A stretch of 5,089 bases of DNA, taken from positions 1-5,089 of the forward strand of contig JAFXNY010000066.1 of NCBI GenBank assembly GCA_017529165.1, given 5' to 3'. Below, piece by piece: positions 1 through 5,089 of the stretch; the stretch's first letter is position 1; every line of letters starts with the position of its first letter. Under the pieces are notes generated by a model. The model did no database searches. It saw only the letters and a program-made list of their open reading frames with translations, and was not told the origin of the DNA. This stretch comes from Clostridia bacterium (GTDB lineage Bacteria; Bacillota_A; Clostridia; Oscillospirales; Acutalibacteraceae). The translations under genes and the position numbers were made by a program.

Positions 1-130
1 TTAGAAAAATATTTCCAAAGAAAACTTCATTAGATATTGTTACAAAAGGAATTATTAGTTATTGTGTCGAACAATATTTTTCATATTTATATCCAATTGT
101 CATCAATCCTTCAAGTATTAATATTGAATA
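1..130. mobile_element. AT-rich foreign flank, putative end of an element inserted in sigF
   Basis: By hand count, G+C is about 21% over 1-147 and about 49% over 151-240 inside sigF. The composition breaks almost exactly where sigma-F homology stops. None of the three minus-strand frames shows sigma region 4 (no LRY...TQ..VA..LG.SQVQVSR-like string), so this is not merely a frameshifted sigF tail. On the plus strand one frame is open from base 3 to a TAG at 213-215 and crosses the junction; its start is outside the window and I do not recognise the product. I infer that this is the terminal part of an integrated element (skin-like, prophage or other mobile element). No recombinase, transposase or terminal repeat is visible, so the element type is unknown. 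The exact junction is uncertain, roughly 118-150. A chimeric contig end is the main alternative. Confidence 0.45.
65..71 (+). promoter_or_regulatory. Perfect match to the Spo0A box heptamer
   Basis: The bases TGTCGAA match the classical 0A-box core in all seven positions, in DNA that is only about 22% G+C. The site lies inside the imperfect palindrome 60-76 (TATTGT, five bases, ACAATA). Spo0A control of a gene in the flanking element is possible, but no promoter or start codon can be assigned to it here, and a seven-base match can occur by chance. Confidence 0.25.
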
Positions 131-612
131 TTTTCAACAAATAAATCTTGTGACACAACCGGAATATCCGCCTGAACGGAAGTATCGTTGTCTTCAATGG
201 TCAGCGATACTGTAGGCTGAACGGCATTTTGTGCCTCTACAACATCTTCGGCGGATACACCCAGCGCCTCTGCAATCTCGGAAATCTTTGGTTCACGCCC
301 AAGCTTATATTCAAGTTTCGCTTTTTCTTTTGCTATTTTAAGTGCCAGCTCTTTTACACTACGGGATACCTTGACGCTTCCGCCGTCTCTGAAAAGGCGG
401 CGAATCTCGCCTAAAATCACAGGAACAGCATAGGTTGAAAACTGATAACCTAAGGTTTCATCAAAAGCGTCTACTGCCTTTACAAGCCCTACACAGCCGG
501 CGCCATATAGGTCATCATATTCGATACCTCTGCCTGAAAACCTTTTACACAGGTGGTTTACAAGGCGTAGATTTTCACTTATGAAGCTTTCTCTTTTTTT
601 GTCATCAACCAT
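118..612 (-). CDS. sigF: RNA polymerase sporulation sigma factor SigF (SpoIIAC), truncated before region 4
   Basis: Sigma-F is the first forespore-specific sigma factor; it directs RNA polymerase after asymmetric division. Visible are region 2 (about residues 12-75, with YDDLYGAGCVGLVKAVDAFD, the core-binding and -10-recognition part, then the GYQFSTYAVPVILGEIRR and RDGGSVKVSRS signature) and region 3 (about 85-130, GREPKISEIAEALGVSAEDV). The acidic linker ending DIPVVSQDLFVENI runs straight into a TAA. Region 4, which contacts the -35 element and carries the helix-turn-helix, is absent. Family members are usually about 210-255 residues, so roughly 60-70 C-terminal residues are missing. The N-terminus is also shorter than in Bacillus, starting just before the SENLRLV segment, which I believe is normal in Ruminococcaceae-like lineages. 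The ATG overlaps the spoIIAB stop by 8 bp, implying translational coupling. This is probably the 5' half of a split or disrupted gene and, alone, not a working sigma factor. Confidence 0.88.
   Translation of the reverse strand: MVDDKKRESFISENLRLVNHLCKRFSGRGIEYDDLYGAGCVGLVKAVDAFDETLGYQFSTYAVPVILGEIRRLFRDGGSVKVSRSVKELALKIAKEKAKLEYKLGREPKISEIAEALGVSAEDVVEAQNAVQPTVSLTIEDNDTSVQADIPVVSQDLFVENIQY
120..132. repeat. 13-bp odd-centred palindrome at the sigF break
   Basis: AATATT, a central G, then AATATT gives a perfect 13-bp palindrome. It covers the last few codons of the truncated sigF, exactly where homology to sigma-F ends. It could be part of a recombination core at an element-chromosome junction, but AT-rich palindromes of this size are common and the second junction is outside the window. 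Confidence 0.3.
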
Positions 613-1048
613 TTACTGTTATTCTCGGAGAAATCTTCTTTTTCATTGTAACGCTTGTGCCGTGCCCTACTTTTGAGGTTACCTTTACGCTGTCCATAAA
701 GCTCTGCATAACAGCAAAGCCGAGACCTGCACGCTCACCGCCTACAGTTGTAAAAAGCGGAGTAAGCGCCATATCTATATTCTCTATTCCGCAACCGGTA
801 TCTCTTATCTTTATTTTAAGGATACCGCCGTCAAGTATTTCGGCAGTTATGTAAATCTTACCAAGTCTCTCTTTATATGCATGCACTATACAATTTGTAA
901 CCGCTTCACTCACGGCAGTTTTTATATCGTTAAGTTCTTCAAGCGTGGGGTCAAGCTGTGAGGCAAAAGCCGATATACAAGACCTGGCAAAGCCCTCATT
1001 TGCTGACTTTGCATAAAGGTTCATTGTAAACTTATTAATTATTTGCAT
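605..1048 (-). CDS. spoIIAB: Anti-sigma F factor / serine kinase SpoIIAB
   Basis: SpoIIAB binds sigma-F in the predivisional cell and mother cell and keeps it inactive. It is also the ATP-dependent kinase that phosphorylates SpoIIAA. The 147-residue product is full length for the family and has the GHKL/HATPase fold motifs: N-box EAVTN (48-52, with the presumed catalytic Glu48 and Mg-binding Asn52), G1 box DTGCG (83-87), the ATP-lid and G2 segment GGERAGLGF (103-111) and a G3-like GHGTSV (128-133). The NEGFAR segment carries Arg22, equivalent to the Bacillus arginine that contacts sigma-F and SpoIIAA. The ATG has a good Shine-Dalgarno (AGGAAG, 6-base spacer) in the 17-bp gap after spoIIAA. 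The final codons overlap sigF by 8 bp. All key residues look intact, so the switch protein survives even though its target is truncated. Confidence 0.96.
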   Translation of the reverse strand: MQIINKFTMNLYAKSANEGFARSCISAFASQLDPTLEELNDIKTAVSEAVTNCIVHAYKERLGKIYITAEILDGGILKIKIRDTGCGIENIDMALTPLFTTVGGERAGLGFAVMQSFMDSVKVTSKVGHGTSVTMKKKISPRITVNG

Positions 1049-1065
1049 TTTAATCTTCCTTTCTT

Positions 1066-1371
1066 TTAGTCGAGTTTCGCCAGCCTGTTAATCCCGGCCA
1101 ATTGCATCACCTTTGATATTTGGGGTGAAGCTCCTGTTATTTGAAGCTTGGCGCCCGAGTTTTGCAGATTTCTGTATCTGCCCATTACAAGGCCTATGCC
1201 GGAGCTATCCATAAAGCTGACGCCGCCAAAATCAAGTACTAAAAGTGACGGCATATTTGTATCTATCACACTGTCGATTTTCTCACGCATATCGGCTGCG
1301 CTGTGATGGTCGATTTCTCCGGACAGGAACGCCGTTACGACTTCGCCTTTGACACTGATTTCAACTGCCAT
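1066..1371 (-). CDS. spoIIAA: Anti-sigma F factor antagonist SpoIIAA
   Basis: SpoIIAA is the anti-anti-sigma factor. Unphosphorylated, it displaces sigma-F from SpoIIAB; SpoIIAB phosphorylates it and the SpoIIE phosphatase reactivates it in the forespore. The 101-residue product is one STAS domain. It has an N-terminal beta strand, the conserved SGEIDHHSA segment (17-25), a central strand LLVLDFGG (43-50) and the phosphorylation loop FMDSSGIG (53-60). By alignment with the Bacillus MDSSGLG motif the phospho-acceptor is Ser57. A helix GRYRNLQNSG and a C-terminal LAGINRLAKLD close the fold. Translation starts at an ATG preceded by a strong GGAGG (1381-1385, 9-base spacer), which fixes the start. 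It is the first gene of the visible operon. No dacF precedes it, unlike in Bacillus; valS and its terminator lie upstream instead. Confidence 0.95.
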   Translation of the reverse strand: MAVEISVKGEVVTAFLSGEIDHHSAADMREKIDSVIDTNMPSLLVLDFGGVSFMDSSGIGLVMGRYRNLQNSGAKLQITGASPQISKVMQLAGINRLAKLD

Positions 1372-1398
1372 TTTCTTTTACCTCCAAAAAAAATAAGT

Positions 1399-1419
1399 GC
1401 ATATAAAAATTATATATGC
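1399..1419 (-). other. AT-rich 7-bp hairpin just upstream of the spoIIAA ribosome-binding site
   Basis: GCATATA and TATATGC form a perfect 7-bp inverted repeat around a 7-base loop, ending 13 bases before the GGAGG of spoIIAA. It would sit in the operon's mRNA leader. The stem is mostly A-T, so it may be stable only weakly; a role in translation or mRNA stability is speculative. Confidence 0.3.
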
Positions 1420-1433
1420 GCTAAAATAAAAAA

Positions 1434-1452
1434 ACTGTCGAGCAAGGACAGT
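1434..1452 (-). terminator. Terminator-like hairpin in the spoIIAA leader
   Basis: On the minus strand ACTGTC, a 7-base loop and GACAGT form a 6-bp perfect stem followed at once by a run of seven T, one A and four T. This has the layout of a short intrinsic terminator. It lies between the candidate promoter and the spoIIAA ribosome-binding site, so it may attenuate the operon or end a short upstream transcript. Its opposite strand contains TGTCGAG (1436-1442), one base from the Spo0A-box core. The stem is short, so efficiency is doubtful. Confidence 0.4.
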
Positions 1453-1480
1453 ATAATATATATTTTTTTGTCATTTCCAA
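1450..1480 (-). promoter_or_regulatory. Tentative promoter of the spoIIA operon
   Basis: The best -10-like string upstream of spoIIAA is TATACT (1455-1450), five of six matches to the housekeeping consensus. The best -35 is TTGGAA (1480-1475), four of six, with a long 19-base spacer. The overlapping TGGAAAT resembles part of a sigma-H -35 element, and sigma-H drives spoIIA in Bacillus, but I see no matching GAAT-type -10 at the right distance. The region is very AT-rich, so chance matches are likely. Confidence 0.28.
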
Positions 1481-1569
1481 ATATTGACTAGTATTTGCAA
1501 GTGTTATTTGATAATAATATTGCTGGGGTCAATTAAAGCGCAGTTTTTGCTTGTTGGCCATTTGATATA

Positions 1570-1618
1570 GCGGGAATATATAACTGTATTTCGGATAAAA
1601 TCACAGAAATATTCCCGC
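1570..1618. repeat. 10-bp inverted repeat beside the valS terminator
   Basis: GCGGGAATAT (1570-1579) and ATATTCCCGC (1609-1618) are perfectly complementary and enclose 29 bases that contain a smaller CTGT/ACAG pair. The right arm ends three bases before the terminator stem. There is no T-run after either arm, so it is not itself a typical terminator. It may be a 3' mRNA structure, an operator or a remnant of a mobile repeat. Confidence 0.45.
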
Positions 1619-1620
1619 AA

Positions 1621-1656
1621 AAATAAGCCGACAGTTTTTACGCTGTCGGCTTATTT
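1621..1656 (-). terminator. Rho-independent terminator of valS
   Basis: AAATAAGCCGACAG (1621-1634) pairs perfectly with CTGTCGGCTTATTT (1643-1656) across an 8-base loop, a 14-bp stem. On the minus strand the 3' arm ends CGGCTTATTT and continues with two more T, giving the U-rich tail. The hairpin starts seven bases after the valS stop. The arms are T-rich on the plus strand too, so it could work in both directions. It separates valS from the spoIIA operon. Confidence 0.88.
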
Positions 1657-1662
1657 CGGATA

Positions 1663-4293
1663 TTATTTTTTAAGTCTTTCGATACTGTTTTCGATAAGTT
1701 CGATTTTTTTGAGCGCTTTGCTTAGTCCCTCTTTTTGTTTTTCAATAACAGCTTCGGGCGCTTTCGCAATAAAACCTTGGTTATTGAGCTTGCTCTCGAA
1801 AAACTCCTTATCGGCAACCGCTTTAGCGAGTTCTTTGTTAAGGCGGTCAAGCTCTGCGGCAACATCTACAAGCTCGCTCATAGGCATATACGCAGTAGCG
1901 GAATCGGTAACAACGCAAACTGCAGAATCATCCTCGTAGGTTTCTACAACCGTGGTGTCCGAGGCGTATGCAAGTCTGCAAATATATGCGTTTCCTGCTC
2001 TGAAAGTTTTAGGGTAATCGGTCTTAATAAACACCTGTGCATGCTTTGACGGCGGAACATTCATTTCAGCTCTACGGTTCCTGATTGCTTTTATAACTTG
2101 CATTATACGCTCAAACTCAATCTCTTCGGATGAAAAATCATATCTTTCGCTGAACTTTGGAAACTCGCTTACCATTATTACGGTGTTTTCCCTGTGCGGC
2201 ATACTCTGCCAGATTTCTTCTGTAATAAACGGCATAAACGGATGAAGAAGTTTAAGTGTGTTTGTGAATACGAACACTAAAACCGCACGGGCAGTGTGCG
2301 CCGCCTTAATATCATCGCCGTTTAAGCGAGATTTGCAAATCTCAATATACCAATCGCAAAATACATCCCAAATAAAATCATAAAGCTTAGAAACGGCAAT
2401 GCCGAGCTCAAACCTATCAAGGTTAACAGTTACTTCTTTTACGAGTGTATTGTATTTTGAAATTATCCATTTATCCTCAAGCGCCAAATCGGACTCATTA
2501 AACTCTAAGTCCTCATCGCCCTTAAGATTCATAAGAATAAATCTTGCGGCATTCCAGATTTTATTAGCAAAGTTTCGGCTTGCCTCAACACGCTCGGGGA
2601 TATAACGCATATCGTTGCCCGGGCTGTTGCCGGTGGCAAGAGAAAACCTTAATGCATCCGCACCGTAATTATCTATAACCTCAAGCGGATCAACACCGTT
2701 GCCTAAGGACTTTGACATTTTCCTGCCCTGTGAATCACGGACAAGGCCGTGAATAAGCACGGTATCAAACGGCACTTCGCCCGTTTGCTCAATTCCGGAA
2801 AACATCATACGCATTACCCAGAACGGTATTATATCGTAACCGGTAACAAGCGTATTTGTAGGATAGTAATGCTTAAAATCTTCCGTTTCCTCCGGCCAGC
2901 CGAGCGTTGAGAACGGCCAAAGGGCAGAAGAAAACCAAGTATCGAGTGTATCGGGGTCCTGATGAATATTTTTACTTCCGCAATGCGAACAGCATTTTGC
3001 ATCCTCGCGGCTTACAGTAATTTCACCGCAATCATCGCAGTACCACGCAGGTATTCTGTGCCCCCACCAGAGCTGACGGGAAATACACCAGTCTCTGATA
3101 TTTTCGAGCCAATGGAAATATACCTTTTCAAAACGGGCAGGCACAAACTTTGTATCACCCTTTTTAACCGCTTCAATAGCAGGTGTGGCTAATGGTTTCA
3201 TTTTTACAAACCACTGTTTTGATACTCGCGGCTCTACTGTGGTGCCGCAACGGTAGCAGGTGCCTACATTATGATTATAGTCTTCTACCTTTACGAGTGC
3301 GCCCTCGGCTTCAAGGTCTGCTACAATCGCTTTTCTCGCCTCATATCTATCCATACCGGCATACTTCGGATAATCGGCAGTAATTTTTGCGTCATCTGTT
3401 AAAACATTTATAACAGGCAGATTATGGCGAAGACCCACTTCGAAGTCGTTAGGGTCGTGAGCCGGAGTGATTTTAACAACGCCTGTTCCGAAATCAACCT
3501 CAACATAATCGTCCGCTATAACCGGTATTTCACGGTGAACGATTGGCAGTATAAGCGTTTTACCTACAATGTCTTTATATCGCTCGTCATTCGGATTAAC
3601 AGCGACTGCGGTATCGCCGAGTAAGGTTTCAGGTCTTGTTGTGGCAAGCTCTAAATAGCCGCTACCGTCACTAAACGGATAACGGAGGTGCCAGAAATGC
3701 CCTGCCTGGTCTTCATATTCAACCTCGGCATCCGAAATTGATGTAAGGCAATGCGGACACCAGTTAATTATTCTTTCCCCTCGATATATAAGTCCTTTTT
3801 CATAGAGCTTTACAAAAACTTCTCTTACTGCTTTAGAACAGCCCTCATCCAAAGTAAACCGCTCACGGTCCCAATCGCATGAAGAACCCATTTTTTTAAG
3901 CTGTTCAATAATGCGGCCGCCGTATTTTGCTTTCCAATCCCAAGCACGCTCTAAAAAGCCGTCTCTCCCAATATCCTCTTTAGAAACGCCCTCTTTACGC
4001 ATAGCCTCAACAATTTTAGCTTCCGTAGCTATTGAAGCGTGGTCGGTACCGGGGAGCCATAATGTATCATACCCTTGCATACGCTTAAAGCGAATAAGTA
4101 TATCTTGGAGGGTATTATCAAGAGCATGCCCCATATGGAGTTGACCGGTAATGTTCGGAGGCGGAATAACTATTGTATAAGTATCCTTTCCCTCCTGCCT
4201 TAAGGCATGGAAATACTTGCCGTCAAGCCACATTTTATAAATACAGTCCTCAACATCCTTGGGGTCGTACTGCTTTGCAAGTTCTTTGCTCAT
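1663..4293 (-). CDS. valS: Valyl-tRNA synthetase (class Ia)
   Basis: The enzyme attaches valine to tRNA-Val using ATP in the cytoplasm and hydrolyses mischarged threonyl-tRNA. The 876-residue length is typical of bacterial ValRS. Visible in order are: IPPPNITGQLHMGHALD (43-59), containing the HIGH-type signature HMGH; GTDHASIATE (82-91); a cysteine pair WCPHC (178-182); the CP1 editing-domain motif ATTRPETLLGDTAVAVNP (217-234) and GTGVVKITPAHDPNDFEVG (269-287); a second pair CYRC (347-350); RQLWWGHRIPAW (406-417); a CDDC/CSHC zinc-ribbon-like segment (419-438); and the catalytic KMSKS (525-529). An anticodon-binding helical domain follows (about 605-760), then a charged C-terminal coiled coil (about 806-876) that acts as the tRNA-binding arm. 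The ATG has GGAG upstream with an 11-base spacer. folC, a frequent downstream partner in Firmicutes, is absent; a terminator follows instead. Confidence 0.98.
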   Translation of the reverse strand: MSKELAKQYDPKDVEDCIYKMWLDGKYFHALRQEGKDTYTIVIPPPNITGQLHMGHALDNTLQDILIRFKRMQGYDTLWLPGTDHASIATEAKIVEAMRKEGVSKEDIGRDGFLERAWDWKAKYGGRIIEQLKKMGSSCDWDRERFTLDEGCSKAVREVFVKLYEKGLIYRGERIINWCPHCLTSISDAEVEYEDQAGHFWHLRYPFSDGSGYLELATTRPETLLGDTAVAVNPNDERYKDIVGKTLILPIVHREIPVIADDYVEVDFGTGVVKITPAHDPNDFEVGLRHNLPVINVLTDDAKITADYPKYAGMDRYEARKAIVADLEAEGALVKVEDYNHNVGTCYRCGTTVEPRVSKQWFVKMKPLATPAIEAVKKGDTKFVPARFEKVYFHWLENIRDWCISRQLWWGHRIPAWYCDDCGEITVSREDAKCCSHCGSKNIHQDPDTLDTWFSSALWPFSTLGWPEETEDFKHYYPTNTLVTGYDIIPFWVMRMMFSGIEQTGEVPFDTVLIHGLVRDSQGRKMSKSLGNGVDPLEVIDNYGADALRFSLATGNSPGNDMRYIPERVEASRNFANKIWNAARFILMNLKGDEDLEFNESDLALEDKWIISKYNTLVKEVTVNLDRFELGIAVSKLYDFIWDVFCDWYIEICKSRLNGDDIKAAHTARAVLVFVFTNTLKLLHPFMPFITEEIWQSMPHRENTVIMVSEFPKFSERYDFSSEEIEFERIMQVIKAIRNRRAEMNVPPSKHAQVFIKTDYPKTFRAGNAYICRLAYASDTTVVETYEDDSAVCVVTDSATAYMPMSELVDVAAELDRLNKELAKAVADKEFFESKLNNQGFIAKAPEAVIEKQKEGLSKALKKIELIENSIERLKK

Positions 4294-4318
4294 AAAATTA
4301 TCATCTCCAAAGAGAAAA

Positions 4319-4361
4319 AATGTATAAAATAAGTTTTATTTGTAAATACTTAATTTGTCAG
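4319..4361 (-). promoter_or_regulatory. Candidate promoter region of valS
   Basis: Two overlapping housekeeping-type arrangements can be read on the minus strand, each with nine of twelve consensus matches: TTTACA (4346-4341) with a 16-base spacer to TACATT (4324-4319), and CTGACA (4361-4356) with a 17-base spacer to TAAAAC (4338-4333). The position, between the upstream hairpin and the valS ribosome-binding site, is sensible for an independent valS promoter. The gap is too short for a T-box leader and lacks its specific motifs. Confidence 0.35.
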
Positions 4362-4374
4362 CCCAAAATGGCGT

Positions 4375-4410
4375 TTGCAATTCGGGCGGACAAGGCCGCC
4401 CGAATTGCAA
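4375..4410 (-). terminator. Perfect 15-bp hairpin after the topoisomerase gene, probable terminator
   Basis: TTGCAATTCGGGCGG (4375-4389) pairs without mismatch with CCGCCCGAATTGCAA (4396-4410) around a 6-base loop. It begins about 25 bases past the topoisomerase stop codon and before the candidate valS promoter, so a terminator is the natural reading. However, neither strand has a T-run directly after the stem (TTGCAAACGCC on the minus strand, with the final bases of the stem being the only A/T-rich part). It could therefore be a processing or stability structure, or a dispersed palindromic repeat. Confidence 0.6.
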
Positions 4411-4435
4411 TTAAGCTTTTTGAGCGGTTTTTATT

Positions 4436-5089
4436 TTATAAATTCATTTTAGTTTGTGTTGCACTGCCTGTTTGCGGCATAGAGCCCATTGCAGGCAGAT
4501 TTTTTGTGCGATAGCGATGCTCATTTTCAAGCTTGCCTAATTTATAGGTTTTAACCGTATAAACTCTCTGGCCTTTTTTCTGAGTCATAACCGCTATTCC
4601 GCCATTTTCCTTTGACGCTTTTGGCGGTATAGAGCCTGTATTTACAATAAGCATCCTGCCGGACGATGATTTTAGTATTATATCACGGTCTTCACTAAAA
4701 TGGAATACCGAATGCAATTTATATTTATCGCAGTATGCTTTGATGAGCTTTTTACGGTTGGTTTTGGTCTCATAGGAGGATAGCGGAACCTTTGCTATTC
4801 TGCCGTTATCGAATACAAACAGCATAAAGCCGGAATAGTCCTTTGTAGCTACCATATAGACCGAGCTTTCACCCTCATCATATCCGAGCTTACCGGCTAC
4901 ATAATCTCCGAGAACGCTCGCCTTGCCGTCCGCAAAATCGGCGACTCTGCTCTTATAAACCCGAGAAGCATTTGTAAAGAAAAGCAGGTCGTAATCGTTT
5001 GCTGATTCAACGGTTTGTACTATCTTATCGCCCTCTTTTAGCTTCTGCTCGCCGCTCATACGAAGAGACTGCGGAGTAATCTTCTTAAA
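4436..5089 (-). CDS. DNA gyrase/topoisomerase IV subunit A, C-terminal part (cut by window edge)
   Basis: Type IIA topoisomerase A subunits cleave and rejoin DNA; the C-terminal beta-pinwheel wraps DNA. The visible 217 residues belong to that C-terminal domain and show its repeated blade pattern: LLFFTNASRVYKSR, GFMLFVFDNGRIAKVPLSSY, DIILKSSSGRMLIVNT and GGIAVMTQKKGQRVY, ending in a low-complexity RYRTKNLPAMGS... tail. The reading frame stays open through the right end (FKKITPQSLR precedes the first internal Met at 5059), so that Met is not the start and the catalytic N-terminal part lies beyond base 5089. The active-site tyrosine region is not visible. The sequence resembles the second, ParC-like A subunit of Ruminococcaceae more than canonical GyrA, but I cannot decide between gyrA and parC from this part, so no symbol is given. 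It ends upstream of a hairpin and valS. Confidence 0.85.
   Translation of the reverse strand, partial: FKKITPQSLRMSGEQKLKEGDKIVQTVESANDYDLLFFTNASRVYKSRVADFADGKASVLGDYVAGKLGYDEGESSVYMVATKDYSGFMLFVFDNGRIAKVPLSSYETKTNRKKLIKAYCDKYKLHSVFHFSEDRDIILKSSSGRMLIVNTGSIPPKASKENGGIAVMTQKKGQRVYTVKTYKLGKLENEHRYRTKNLPAMGSMPQTGSATQTKMNL

Noticed and set aside
60..105. Short minus-strand ORF (ATG after GAAGGA, 14 codons) just past the sigF stop
   Set aside because: It is too short to support, shows no recognisable peptide and lies in very AT-rich DNA where such patterns occur by chance.
1..117. sigF region 4 continuing in another frame (simple frameshift)
   Set aside because: All three minus-strand frames over this stretch were translated by hand; none has a region 4 signature, and each is AT-rich and unlike sigma-F.
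73..136. Direct-repeat-like strings AATATTTTTCA (73-83) and AATATTTTCA (127-136)
   Set aside because: They differ by an inserted T and consist almost only of A and T; too weak to call recombinase-binding repeats.
1..150. Group II intron interrupting sigF
   Set aside because: No GTGCG-type intron 5' end follows the break in the sense direction, and no domain V-like sequence is visible. Only about 120 bases can be seen, so this is not absolute.
229..854. Plus-strand ORFs at 229-414 and 657-854
   Set aside because: These are antisense shadows of sigF and spoIIAB with no supporting signals.
1709..4144. Plus-strand ORFs of 60-104 codons opposite valS
   Set aside because: They are antisense to a clearly coding, well-conserved gene, lack ribosome-binding sites in sensible places and have no recognisable products.
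4294..4435. T-box riboswitch upstream of valS
   Set aside because: Many Firmicutes valS genes have one, but the 142-bp gap is too short and no TGGNACCGCG-like antiterminator sequence is present on the minus strand.
4320..4514. Plus-strand ORF of 64 codons across the valS-topoisomerase gap
   Set aside because: It runs through the 15-bp hairpin and into antisense topoisomerase sequence; no family resemblance and no convincing ribosome-binding site.
4436..5059. A separate 207-residue protein starting at the Met at 5059
   Set aside because: The frame is open to the window end and the preceding residues (FKKITPQSLR) fit the same topoisomerase domain, so the Met is internal.

Overview
The window looks like chromosomal DNA of a spore-forming (or formerly spore-forming) Clostridia member, most like the Oscillospiraceae/Ruminococcaceae. 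The evidence is an intact spoIIA-type module (SpoIIAA, SpoIIAB, sigma-F), an N-terminally short sigma-F of the kind I associate with that family, and a Firmicutes-style valyl-tRNA synthetase. The lineage call is by recognition only, since no search was possible. All confident genes lie on the minus strand, so reading order runs from high to low coordinates.

Layout from right to left. At 5089-4436 is the C-terminal end of a type IIA topoisomerase A subunit (GyrA/ParC type), cut by the window edge. A perfect 15-bp hairpin follows at 4375-4410, then a short gap with a possible promoter. valS, complete at 876 codons, fills 4293-1663 and is closed by a strong intrinsic terminator (1621-1656). The 291-bp gap at 1372-1662 also holds a second inverted repeat (1570-1618), a tentative promoter (1450-1480) and a terminator-like hairpin in the spoIIAA leader (1434-1452). 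The sporulation operon follows: spoIIAA (anti-anti-sigma), spoIIAB (anti-sigma kinase, 17 bp downstream) and sigF (overlapping spoIIAB by 8 bp). In this module SpoIIAB holds sigma-F inactive, and dephosphorylated SpoIIAA frees it after asymmetric division.

The outstanding feature is at the left end. sigF stops after 164 codons, in the linker just before sigma region 4, and the DNA changes there from about 49% G+C (151-240) to about 21% (1-147). No frame of 1-117 encodes anything like region 4. The simplest reading is that sigF is split by an inserted element whose end occupies the first 120-150 bases. This is analogous to the skin-type interruptions of sigK, but it affects the first compartment-specific sigma factor. 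The rest of the element and any 3' half of sigF lie outside the window, so an old disruption or an assembly chimera cannot be excluded.
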